From a bacterium (GTDB lineage: Bacteria > UBP6 > UBA1177): a stretch of DNA of 47,544 nt. Shown here one piece after another: positions 16,121 through 23,685 of this stretch. The DNA lies in contig JAKLDO010000014.1 in assembly GCA_022703485.1 (NCBI GenBank), positions 1 through 47,544 of the forward strand, given 5' to 3'. Below the pieces are notes generated by a model. It worked only from the letters and a program-made list of their open reading frames with translations. It did not search any database and was not told the DNA's origin. The position numbers and the translations under genes were made by a program. Numbering within the stretch: position 1 is the stretch's first letter; each line of letters begins with the position of its first letter.

Positions 16121-18124
16121 ATGATGAACAATTCCGTCGATCCCAGACCGCTTCTCTATACCATAAAAGAAAGATGCAAAATGTGCTACACCTGTGTCAG
16201 GGAGTGTCCTGCAAAGGCGATCCGCGTGACATCGGGTCAGGCGGAGATAATTCCTGAACGGTGCATCTGCTGCGGCAACTGTGTCACTGTGTGCTCCCAG
16301 AATGCAAAGAGGTTTCGGGGTGCTCTTGAAGAAGTAGAGCAGATACTTGCTTCCGGATCGAGGACCGCAGCCATTGTCGCACCGAGCTTTCCTGCGGAAT
16401 TCAATGACATCCCTGATTACAGAATAATGGTCTCTATGATCAGGAGCCTTGGATTCAATTATGTTTCCGAGGTGGCTTTCGGTGCCGATCTTGTTGCCGA
16501 CAGATATAAAAAAGTGCTCGGTGATGTAAATCCTGACATATTCACTATCGCGGCGAACTGTCCGGCGGCAGTGAATTTCATTGAGCATTATCATCCTTCA
16601 CTTGTTCCCAACATAGGAAAGATCGTGAGTCCGATGATAGCTATGGCAAGAGTGATGAGAGCCGAGTACGGTGACGATCTTAAAATAGTTTTTATCGGTC
16701 CCTGTATAGCGAAAAAGGATGAAATAGACGATCCTCAGGTCATAGGCGAAGTTCAGAAGGCTCTGACATTCATAGAGTTGAGAGAAGCTTTCAGGGGCCA
16801 CAGCATAACACCTGAATCGGTCGGTCCCACAGAATTCGATCCGCCGCTGGGAGGAAGAGGAGCGATATTCCCTGTTACAAGGGGAATGCTCCAGACGATA
16901 AGAATGAATGTCGATATTTCCTCAACCAACATAATCGTTGCGGAAGGGAGGCAGGAGCTCACCGAAGCCCTCAGGGAGTTCGAGACCGGCGTGCTGAAGA
17001 ACCATCACCTTGAGCTTCTGTGCTGTCAGGGCTGCATAATGGGACCGGGAATGTCCGAAGACGCAAAAAGGTTCGTACGAAGAACCAATGTCGCCGATTA
17101 TGTGAAATCAAAACTTCCTGCGCTTGATACTGAGCTGTGGGAAAAATATATGGAGAAATACAAGGACCTGGACCTTTCGAGAGAATATATCGAGGACGAT
17201 CAGCGGATCGCAGTTCCATCCGATGTGAAGATAACCGAAGTCCTTAAAAAAATGGGTAAGGAGAACGATGAAGATATGCTTGACTGCGGTGCCTGCGGTT
17301 ATGAAACATGTCTTCTTCATGCGATCGCAATAGTCAAGGGGCTTGCCGAATCGGAAATGTGCCTTCCCAACACGATAGAAAAACTGCATAGATCGATCGA
17401 AGAGCTGGAATCTACAAAAGCGGCTCTGAAACACAGTGAAAAGCTTGCAAGCATGGGTCAGCTCGCCGCAGGCATTGCCCATGAGGTCAACAATCCTCTG
17501 GGTGTCGTTCTGCTATATTCCAATCTGCTCGTTGATGAAATTGATAAAAATTCTCAAGTTTATCAAGATGTTGTAATGATATCTGAGCAGGCGGAACGGT
17601 GCAGGAACATTGTCGGCGGACTGCTTAATTTTGCAAGAAAGAACGATGTGAACTATGTAAATGCAAATGTTGAAGACCTTGTGAATTCAGTCATAAAATC
17701 GGTTATCGTGCCTGAAAATGTTGAAATGATAGTGATCAACTCGAGCAGGCTTGCCGAAGCGGAACTTGATGTCGAGCAGATAAAACAGGTGATGATAAAT
17801 CTTGTCAAGAACGCGATCGAGGCGATAGACAGCAGTAAAGGAAAGGTCGTTGTGAACATTGCAGGAAATGAAAAAGACCTGATAATCAAGGTAATAGATA
17901 ACGGTCCCGGAATTCCGCAGGAGAACATGGACAAGCTTTTTGTCCCGTTCTTCACTACAAAACCTGCCGGAAAAGGGACAGGGCTGGGGCTTCCTGTAAG
18001 TTACGGCATTGTAAAGATGCACAAAGGTCAGATATCTGTAATTTCAAACTGCAATCCTTCAAAAGGTGAGACAGGAACCACTTTTGTCATTACTCTTCCG
18101 AGAAAAAGACCTCAATATTCATAG
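16121..18124 (+). CDS. [FeFe]-hydrogenase-like sensor fused to a histidine kinase
   Basis: The 667-residue fusion has, in order: two 4Fe-4S ferredoxin motifs (C19/22/25/29 and C48/51/54/58); an [FeFe]-hydrogenase H-cluster domain (about 80-335); a four-Cys iron-sulfur domain (C389, C392, C397, C414); and a HisKA-HATPase kinase (H454 in GIAHEVNNPLG, N560/N564, DNGPGIP, GKGTGLGLP). All four H-cluster cysteines are kept: C147 (ANCP), C195 (GPCIAKKDE), C301 and C305 (CCQGC). The proton-relay Cys of TSCCP is Asn146, and the two Met positions next to the cluster are Gly and Leu. That pattern fits group C/D sensory hydrogenases, not hydrogen producers. It is probably cytoplasmic, sensing hydrogen or redox state and passing phosphate to the next gene's receiver. 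Confidence 0.87.
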   Translation: MMNNSVDPRPLLYTIKERCKMCYTCVRECPAKAIRVTSGQAEIIPERCICCGNCVTVCSQNAKRFRGALEEVEQILASGSRTAAIVAPSFPAEFNDIPDYRIMVSMIRSLGFNYVSEVAFGADLVADRYKKVLGDVNPDIFTIAANCPAAVNFIEHYHPSLVPNIGKIVSPMIAMARVMRAEYGDDLKIVFIGPCIAKKDEIDDPQVIGEVQKALTFIELREAFRGHSITPESVGPTEFDPPLGGRGAIFPVTRGMLQTIRMNVDISSTNIIVAEGRQELTEALREFETGVLKNHHLELLCCQGCIMGPGMSEDAKRFVRRTNVADYVKSKLPALDTELWEKYMEKYKDLDLSREYIEDDQRIAVPSDVKITEVLKKMGKENDEDMLDCGACGYETCLLHAIAIVKGLAESEMCLPNTIEKLHRSIEELESTKAALKHSEKLASMGQLAAGIAHEVNNPLGVVLLYSNLLVDEIDKNSQVYQDVVMISEQAERCRNIVGGLLNFARKNDVNYVNANVEDLVNSVIKSVIVPENVEMIVINSSRLAEAELDVEQIKQVMINLVKNAIEAIDSSKGKVVVNIAGNEKDLIIKVIDNGPGIPQENMDKLFVPFFTTKPAGKGTGLGLPVSYGIVKMHKGQISVISNCNPSKGETGTTFVITLPRKRPQYS

Positions 18125-18131
18125 GTGTCTG

Positions 18132-18545
18132 ATGAGAAAGGCAAAGATCATAGTGATTGATGATGAACTCGGTATCCGGGAAGGTATAAAAAGGGTGCTT
18201 TCGAGGACCGTTGTTCAAATTCTGGGCTCAGAAGATGTTTCTTTTGATGTTTCGGTATTTGAGACCGGAGAGGAAGGGGTCAAGGCCCTTTCTGTAAATG
18301 ATTTTGATGTCTGCCTTCTCGACAACAAGCTTCCCGGAATATGCGGAACGGAAGTTCTTGAATTCATTAAAACTGCTGACATACATAAGCCCCTGACCAT
18401 AATGATCACAGCATTCCCTTCTGTGGAAACTGCCGATATCGCTATGAAAAACGGTGCATTCGGATTCCTCGGGAAGCCGTTCAAGCCTGATGAACTTAAA
18501 GAGATTGTCCAGAAGGCGCTTAATAAGATCATGGAGAAAAAATGA
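18132..18545 (+). CDS. Response regulator receiver partner of the hydrogenase-kinase
   Basis: The 137-residue product is a single receiver domain: D10/D11, phosphoacceptor D64 (VCLLDNKLPG), T93 (IMITAF) and K115 (FLGKPF). A 15-residue insertion-like segment (about 25-38) lies between helix 1 and strand 2. There is no output domain. It starts 7 bp after the kinase gene and overlaps the following membrane gene by 4 bp, so it is very likely the cognate regulator. Because it cannot bind DNA itself, it probably acts by protein contact or phosphotransfer. Confidence 0.9.
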   Translation: MRKAKIIVIDDELGIREGIKRVLSRTVVQILGSEDVSFDVSVFETGEEGVKALSVNDFDVCLLDNKLPGICGTEVLEFIKTADIHKPLTIMITAFPSVETADIAMKNGAFGFLGKPFKPDELKEIVQKALNKIMEKK

Positions 18546-19693
18546 AACAGTTGTTTTTCAGGGCTGTGAAAGTTGTACTGATACTGACCGCTTTTTTAGC
18601 GCTTTATTTTAATCTTAAGTCTCCTGCGGTTGTCGAAAGTGATGACTGCGGACTGAAAAAGGAATATGCTCAGAAACTTTTTCCGGGGACCGCTGAATTA
18701 AAAAAGGTCAATGAAAAATGCTGTTACGAGGTCTATGATGGTGAAAAGAATGTTCTGGGTAAAGTACTTTATGTAAAACCTGATGATTCGATACCTGCCG
18801 GTTACGGCGGAAAGTTCAGGATTGTTGTCGGGATCACTAACGATAACAAAGTTCTGGGTGTTGACATGGGTGATAACAATGAGACCCCCGGATTCACTGA
18901 AATGGTAAGGGCCAAAGGTTTTTTCGGCCAATGGACAGGTCTGCCGCTGACTGAAGCCATGCAGAAAAAAGTGGACACTGTGACCGGAGCGACGATGTCA
19001 ACTTCGTGCATAAAGTGCATGGTTCAGAAAAATATTTCGGAATATCTGGGAGCCAAGGCTGAAATTGAGAAAACCAGCCATTTTTCTTATATTTTCTATG
19101 TTTCCATTCTGCTTCTGATCTATTCGCTGATCTCGTTTTTCATTCCGGGGGCGACTGCAAAGTTCAGGATCTATCATATGACGCTTATGGCCGTTTTCCT
19201 TGGATTTTTAGGCGGATACGCTCTTTCAATAGAGTCGTTTAAAAACTCTTTCATAACCGGTTCGGCTTCCGCATTCACGATAGTTCTTTTTACTCTTGCG
19301 GTGACGGTTCCCCTTTTCACAGGAAGGAATTTCTACTGCTCACATGTCTGCCCGTTCGGGGCAATTCAGGAACTTGCAGGAAAGATTCCGCTTAAAAAAC
19401 AGACCGTTCCGGCAAAGGTTCTGAAAATAATGACACTTGTCAAAAAGCTCATCCTCCTTGCCGTTTTCGTGATGCTTTCTTTAAAAATAACAGGCGATTA
19501 CACAAGAATGGAACCATTTTCCGCATTCCAGTTCAACGCCGCCGGAATCTCCGCCCTCATCATTGCCGGCACAATGCTCATCTTCTCACTTTTCGTCTCA
19601 AAACCGTGGTGCCGCCTCTTCTGCCCCACAGGCACCATATTCAACATCATCGTAGAGAAAAAAGCGGAGAAAAAAGTGTCAAGCCATTCATAA
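18542..19693 (+). CDS. Membrane FMN-binding / 4Fe-4S polyferredoxin-like electron carrier
   Basis: The 383-residue protein resembles a shortened NosR/NirI or RnfG-like protein. After an N-terminal helix (about 8-24) comes a periplasmic FMN-binding domain (about 75-170), with the flavinylation motif DTVTGATMS in which T151 would carry covalent FMN attached by an ApbE enzyme. Five further membrane helices follow (about 182-201, 211-231, 240-258, 300-318, 334-353). Two iron-sulfur half-motifs, C266xxxCP and C357xxxCP, lie near the cytoplasmic face, as in the NapH/NosR polyferredoxins. A pair of Cys (C156, C159) follows the FMN site. It likely transfers electrons across the membrane. Coupling to the hydrogenase-kinase operon is by a 4-bp overlap. 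Confidence 0.82.
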   Translation: MKQLFFRAVKVVLILTAFLALYFNLKSPAVVESDDCGLKKEYAQKLFPGTAELKKVNEKCCYEVYDGEKNVLGKVLYVKPDDSIPAGYGGKFRIVVGITNDNKVLGVDMGDNNETPGFTEMVRAKGFFGQWTGLPLTEAMQKKVDTVTGATMSTSCIKCMVQKNISEYLGAKAEIEKTSHFSYIFYVSILLLIYSLISFFIPGATAKFRIYHMTLMAVFLGFLGGYALSIESFKNSFITGSASAFTIVLFTLAVTVPLFTGRNFYCSHVCPFGAIQELAGKIPLKKQTVPAKVLKIMTLVKKLILLAVFVMLSLKITGDYTRMEPFSAFQFNAAGISALIIAGTMLIFSLFVSKPWCRLFCPTGTIFNIIVEKKAEKKVSSHS

Positions 19694-19696
19694 AAG

Positions 19697-19725
19697 TTGT
19701 CGGTAAGGCCGTTTTCGGGTAGAAT
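19697..19725 (+). promoter_or_regulatory. Promoter upstream of the RelA/SpoT-fold gene
   Basis: TTGTCG at 19697-19702 and TAGAAT at 19720-19725 are 17 bp apart. Predicted start is near 19732, with a short leader containing a T-run and GGCGGGTGG before ATG 19753. Confidence 0.6.
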
Positions 19726-19752
19726 GCCCTGTATTTTTTTAAGGCGGGTGGA

Positions 19753-20937
19753 ATGGAGAACAGGAACGCTATCGAAAAGAACTTTCTCAAGTTTCCTTAT
19801 GAGTTGTTCAATGTCGTGTTTTCACAGAGGAGCTTCATCGATATAAACAGGCTCAATGTGCACGACGAGCAGACTGCGATAAGCTACATGAGGAATTACG
19901 GGTATGACATAATCAATCCGCTGATGAAAGAAAAAGTGGCGGCGATACTGACCGAGGCAAAGTCTTTCATCCAGACATATCTGCTCGAAGATCCTGAAGG
20001 AAAAGAACCGAGGCTTGTGATCCCGCCTGACATAATGTATAACGACAATATTATAGACCTTCTGATAAAAGCTTCTGAAAAAGAGGAAAGCCTTGCACAG
20101 GCCTGGTCATGCGCCATCCTGAGAGTCGCCCACACCATCACCCATGTAGAGAACGATCTTAGCAAACTGTTCATGCCGGGAGTCAAAAGACAGATATTCT
20201 CAAGGTTCATGGAGCATCTCCGGGAAAAGAGCGGGGAATACACTCTAGGTAACGATGAAAATAAGATAAAGCTCAAAATGTTCGAGATAAAAAGCGAAAA
20301 GACAAGAGAGAGCCTGATACTCAAACTGCTCCATAAAAAAGAGAATGTCGCCGCCGATGTGTTTGACAGGATAGGTGTGAGGATCGTCACATACTCCAAG
20401 CTCGATGTGATACTCGTGCTGAAATATTTCTCGCGCAACCATGTAATTTCATTTGCAAATATCAAACCGAGCCGTACGAGGAACAACCTTATAAATGTTC
20501 CCCGTTTCCTTGAAGCCATTGAGGAGTTGAAAGCTCACGACCTTACAAAATGGACGGAAGAGGATGTCTCTGAATTCCTTGAAAGATATCTTCAGCTTCC
20601 GCCTGAGGAGAAAGAGAAAGAGACCCAGAAAATAATAGCGGAGAACAATCTTTATTCTTCAACGCAGTATTCATCCGTCCAGTTCACAAGCAGACAGCTT
20701 ATAACAATATTCGATCCTTTCGACAGGAAAAAGACATATCAGTTCTTCTTTCCTTTTGAGATCCAGATACTTGACGAGGAGAGTTTTGAAGAGACAAGAA
20801 TGGGCCGTGCAAGCCACGAAGAATACAAGAAAAGCCAGCTTTCGGCTGCCAGGAAAAGAGTTTTCTTAAATGTCCTGAGATATCAGAGACGCCATTTGTG
20901 GAAGAACGATTATAATGGAGTGGAAGATGAAAATTAA
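19753..20937 (+). CDS. RelA/SpoT-fold-like protein (TIGR04552-type), function unknown
   Basis: The 394-residue cytoplasmic protein is not a known enzyme to me, but its centre and C-terminus recall the RelA/SpoT nucleotidyltransferase fold: KSEKTRESLILKLLHKK (180-196), DVFDRIGVRIVTYSKLD (203-219), QYSSVQF (305-311, in the place of GYxSxH) and PFEIQILDEESFEE (334-347, in the place of EIQIRT). A helical N-terminal part contains RVAHTITHVENDL. From memory it looks like the TIGR04552 family found in deltaproteobacteria; this is unverified. It may bind nucleotides or RNA, and synthesis of (p)ppGpp is unproven because key positions differ. It overlaps the DJ-1 gene by 11 bp. Confidence 0.6.
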   Translation: MENRNAIEKNFLKFPYELFNVVFSQRSFIDINRLNVHDEQTAISYMRNYGYDIINPLMKEKVAAILTEAKSFIQTYLLEDPEGKEPRLVIPPDIMYNDNIIDLLIKASEKEESLAQAWSCAILRVAHTITHVENDLSKLFMPGVKRQIFSRFMEHLREKSGEYTLGNDENKIKLKMFEIKSEKTRESLILKLLHKKENVAADVFDRIGVRIVTYSKLDVILVLKYFSRNHVISFANIKPSRTRNNLINVPRFLEAIEELKAHDLTKWTEEDVSEFLERYLQLPPEEKEKETQKIIAENNLYSSTQYSSVQFTSRQLITIFDPFDRKKTYQFFFPFEIQILDEESFEETRMGRASHEEYKKSQLSAARKRVFLNVLRYQRRHLWKNDYNGVEDEN

Positions 20938-21472
20938 AGACGCAAAGATCCTGATGATCATCGCTCCCGAGAAGTTCAGGGATGAAGAGTTCGAGATCCC
21001 GTATGCAAAATTCACAGCAGAAGGCGCTGTTGTCACCGTTGCGAGCCTTAAAAAAGGTACTGCAACAGGCATGTTCGGTGCAAAATTCAATGTCTTGCAC
21101 ACTCTGAATGACATTTCCGAAAAGGATTTTGATGCAGTGATCTTTGTCGGCGGAGCCGGAACTCCGGTCGTGAGAGCAGATAAAAGAGCTGTCGAGATAG
21201 CAAAGAACAGTGCAGGGCACAAAGTTCTCGGTGCCATCTGCTGGGCTCCCACCATACTTGCCAGATCGGGTGCAATAAAGGGGAAAAAAGCTACAGTGTG
21301 GCTGGGTGATGATGCTGAATACGGAATGAAAACAAGCGCAGTTCTTGAAAAATACGGTGCCGGATTTGTTGAAAAAAGCGTTGTGGTCGACGGAAATGTG
21401 ATCACAGGTAACGGACCTGCCGCTGCGGGTGAATTTGCAGATGCAATAATAAAGAAACTGTCACAGAAATAA
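20927..21472 (+). CDS. DJ-1/PfpI family protein
   Basis: The 181-residue protein has the DJ-1/PfpI flavodoxin-like fold. The acidic residues near FRDEEFEIP (18-25) and the nucleophile-elbow Cys105 in GAICWAPTIL are conserved; the residue after Cys is Trp rather than the His of PfpI proteases, so protease activity is doubtful. Relatives act as glyoxalases, deglycases or chaperones responding to carbonyl or oxidative stress. ATG 20927 is preceded by GGAGTGG; an upstream ATG at 20915 overlaps that site. It overlaps the end of the RelA/SpoT-fold gene. Confidence 0.88.
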   Translation: MKIKDAKILMIIAPEKFRDEEFEIPYAKFTAEGAVVTVASLKKGTATGMFGAKFNVLHTLNDISEKDFDAVIFVGGAGTPVVRADKRAVEIAKNSAGHKVLGAICWAPTILARSGAIKGKKATVWLGDDAEYGMKTSAVLEKYGAGFVEKSVVVDGNVITGNGPAAAGEFADAIIKKLSQK

Positions 21473-21481
21473 GAGGTTCCA

Positions 21482-21778
21482 ATGCACTATTTTGCGGTAC
21501 TCTGCTATGAGATAGCGGACATGTCCAATTACAATCACGATTTCATAAACGGAGAACTTGAAGAGATCGGTCTTTACGGGTTGATAAAAACGAAAGATGA
21601 GGGATTGACCCCGCTTCCGAAAGGGACATTCATAGGTGAATACAAGTTCGGGGACAAAGAGGAACTTAAAAACCTTCTTTACGGCGAAGTGAAAAAGCTT
21701 TTTGAATCCAACGGACTCAAAGCCACCGTTTTCATTGCCGTTTCAGAAAAGGCCACAATAGGGCTTGACAGTTTCTAG
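21482..21778 (+). CDS. Small conserved-looking hypothetical protein
   Basis: The 98-residue product begins MHYFAVLCYEIADMSNY and ends with an alternating hydrophobic strand, ATVFIAVSEKATIGL. The pattern beta-alpha-beta-beta-alpha-beta suggests a small ferredoxin-like (Cas2/VapD/DUF2622-type) fold. I cannot name the family. AAGAGG lies before the ATG. It is 9 bp after the DJ-1 gene, and the promoter of the following RdgC-like operon is embedded in its last codons. Function unknown. Confidence 0.55.
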   Translation: MHYFAVLCYEIADMSNYNHDFINGELEEIGLYGLIKTKDEGLTPLPKGTFIGEYKFGDKEELKNLLYGEVKKLFESNGLKATVFIAVSEKATIGLDSF

Positions 21779-21791
21779 AAAACAATATAAT
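21765..21791 (+). promoter_or_regulatory. Promoter of the rdgC-like operon
   Basis: Perfect TTGACA (21765-21770) and perfect TATAAT (21786-21791) are separated by 15 bp, shorter than ideal. The -35 lies inside the preceding gene's last codons. GGAGG stands before ATG 21821. Confidence 0.6.
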
Positions 21792-21820
21792 TTCGGGTCA
21801 GTCTTTTTGGAGGATCAATA

Positions 21821-22417
21821 ATGACAAAGCTTTTGAAAGGCAGTGTTTCGACCACACTTTTCAAGTCGAACAAAGTGCCTAAGACAATAGGAGATGCGAG
21901 AGAGTGCCTTGAAAGGTTCGCATTTAAAAAACTCGACCCGGCGGATGTGAGGGATGAGTCTTCCGGCTGGGTTGATGCCGTGCTCTGTTTCGACAGCGAA
22001 AATTTCTCTTCTCTTATGCACGACAGGTTTTTTGTTTTTGCAATGAGGACAGATAAGTATTCTTTCAGTGCGTCCCAGCTCAGGCCCTATCTTGAAGAAG
22101 CTGAGTTCGTATTCAAAAAAGAGAACAATCTTGAATACATAGCCGCTCAGCAGAAAAAAGAGATAAAAGAGCAGGTGATAAGAAAACTTAAAAGCAATTC
22201 ATATCCGAGGACCACCGTTGTTGAAGTTGCATGGGACATGGAGAGCAGGAATGTCCATTTTTTCACGCAGTCGGGTGCCATGGTGGCTAATTTCACAGAT
22301 ATGTTCGAAAAGACTTTTGAGACAACTCTTGAAAATGCCTACATTTTCGATTCGCTCAAAAAAATGGGCGCTGACAAGGTGGAACCTGTTTTTGGAAAGA
22401 TCTGGAGCATAAAATGA
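21821..22417 (+). CDS. RdgC-like protein (recombination-associated)
   Basis: The 198-residue protein resembles part of RdgC, a DNA-binding ring protein that modulates RecA. RdgC-like segments are SSGWVDAVLCFD, MHDRFFVFAMRTDKYSFSASQLRPYL with a following Glu/Lys helix, AAQQKKEIKEQVIRKL and YPRTTVVEVAWDMESRNVHFF. It is shorter than E. coli RdgC (303 residues); the missing region may be supplied by the next gene, which overlaps by 4 bp (ATGA). GGAGG precedes the ATG. The role in recombination is inferred from similarity only. Confidence 0.65.
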   Translation: MTKLLKGSVSTTLFKSNKVPKTIGDARECLERFAFKKLDPADVRDESSGWVDAVLCFDSENFSSLMHDRFFVFAMRTDKYSFSASQLRPYLEEAEFVFKKENNLEYIAAQQKKEIKEQVIRKLKSNSYPRTTVVEVAWDMESRNVHFFTQSGAMVANFTDMFEKTFETTLENAYIFDSLKKMGADKVEPVFGKIWSIK

Positions 22418-22905
22418 AAAACATCAACGACATAGGTTTTCTGGGTACCGAATTTCTTCTATGGCTTTACTGGCAGAGCTGTGAAGAAGGAACAATATCA
22501 CTTGAAGATCAGGGACTTGGCGAAGTGCATATTTCGATCGAAGAGTCGATAACACTTGTTTCCATAACGGGTGACGGTTACAGTGAGACGGTTAAATCAC
22601 AGGAGATCACCGAGCTCAAAACGGTTAGAGAGTCGATAAAAGCGGGCCGTCTTCCTGACAGCGCAAAAATAAAGCTGATCTCAAACGAGCTGGACTATCA
22701 GTTCCAGATAAAGGCGAACCCTCTGAAGATAAGTGCTGTCAAGCTTCCGCTGACAGGTGAAAAAGAGGAAGTTCAGGTCATTTCTTCAAGGATAGAGGCA
22801 GTATCGAAGCTCGAACTTATCATGAAAGCGGTGTTCGATGTGTTCCTGATCGAAAGAGAGAAAAAGAGCTTTGCAAACGACCTGAAAAAATTCCTGGATA
22901 TGTAG
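22414..22905 (+). CDS. RdgC-associated partner protein, unknown function
   Basis: The 163-residue product is an acidic protein beginning MKNINDIGFLGTEFLLWLYW. The segment FLGxEFLxWL recalls the protein encoded after rdgC-like genes in some deltaproteobacteria. The rest alternates short strands (VHISIEESITLVSITGDG) and a C-terminal helix (KSFANDLKKFLDM). It is translationally coupled to the RdgC-like gene, and its stop is immediately followed by the WalJ-like ATG. I infer that the two products form a complex. No catalytic motif is seen. Confidence 0.55.
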   Translation: MKNINDIGFLGTEFLLWLYWQSCEEGTISLEDQGLGEVHISIEESITLVSITGDGYSETVKSQEITELKTVRESIKAGRLPDSAKIKLISNELDYQFQIKANPLKISAVKLPLTGEKEEVQVISSRIEAVSKLELIMKAVFDVFLIEREKKSFANDLKKFLDM

Positions 22906-23685
22906 ATGAACAGACTTCACATCCTTTCAAGCGGATCCAAGGCCAATGCCTTTATCCTTGAATCGGATGATGAACTTCTGCTGATAGATCAGGGACTCAG
23001 CTTCCGTGAATTCTCAAAAAGGGCCCAGTTTCTGGGTATAGACATTGAAAAGATAAAAGGGATTCTGGTTACTCACGAACACATGGACCATATTGCAGGC
23101 ATTCCTTATACGGCGCACAGACTTGATGCAACGGTTTTTTCGACAGAAAAGACCATCGCGAGGATCGCTTCAGGGAGCAAATACGGGTTCAGGGTCAGAA
23201 ATATCGATAAAGACCGTCTTTTCACAGTCGGATGTTTTAAATGCACTGCGTTTGAAATAATGCACGATGCCGCAGATCCTGTAGGGTTCAGCATAACCAT
23301 GCATGAAGGGGAGACTTTGTGTTTCGCGACCGACACAGGCAAAGTTACAAACAGGATGATGAGCTATATCGGGAGCTGTGACCATATAATACTTGAAGCC
23401 AATCACGACCACTCAATGCTTTATAAAAATAGAAAATATCCCCCTGAACTGAAGGAAAGGATAAGAGGTCCTAAAGGTCACCTTTCGAACGACCAGACAC
23501 TTGAAGCGATAGACCGTATCGAAGGAAAGTGTCCCAGAACAGTTATATTCAGCCATCTGAGCGAAGAGAACAACTCGCCCGAGCTTCTTTTCGGACTTGT
23601 TGAAGAGTTCAAGAGAAGGAATCTTCTGCCGTTCAACACTTTCATTGCAAAACAGAATGAGCCGTTCTCGGTCCTGCTGTCATGA
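22906..23685 (+). CDS. WalJ/YycJ-like MBL-fold hydrolase
   Basis: The 259-residue metallo-beta-lactamase-fold protein has the HxHxDH motif TRHEHMDH-like site at H57-E58-H59-M60-D61-H62 (THEHMDH), plus HDAADPVGF, ATDTGK and EANHD, all metal ligands of the family. YycJ/WalJ relatives are 5'-to-3' exonucleases tied to mismatch repair or cell-wall control in Firmicutes. Start directly abuts the preceding stop, and the last codons overlap tatD by 4 bp. Its setting between RdgC-like genes and tatD suggests nucleic-acid processing. Confidence 0.85.
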   Translation: MNRLHILSSGSKANAFILESDDELLLIDQGLSFREFSKRAQFLGIDIEKIKGILVTHEHMDHIAGIPYTAHRLDATVFSTEKTIARIASGSKYGFRVRNIDKDRLFTVGCFKCTAFEIMHDAADPVGFSITMHEGETLCFATDTGKVTNRMMSYIGSCDHIILEANHDHSMLYKNRKYPPELKERIRGPKGHLSNDQTLEAIDRIEGKCPRTVIFSHLSEENNSPELLFGLVEEFKRRNLLPFNTFIAKQNEPFSVLLS

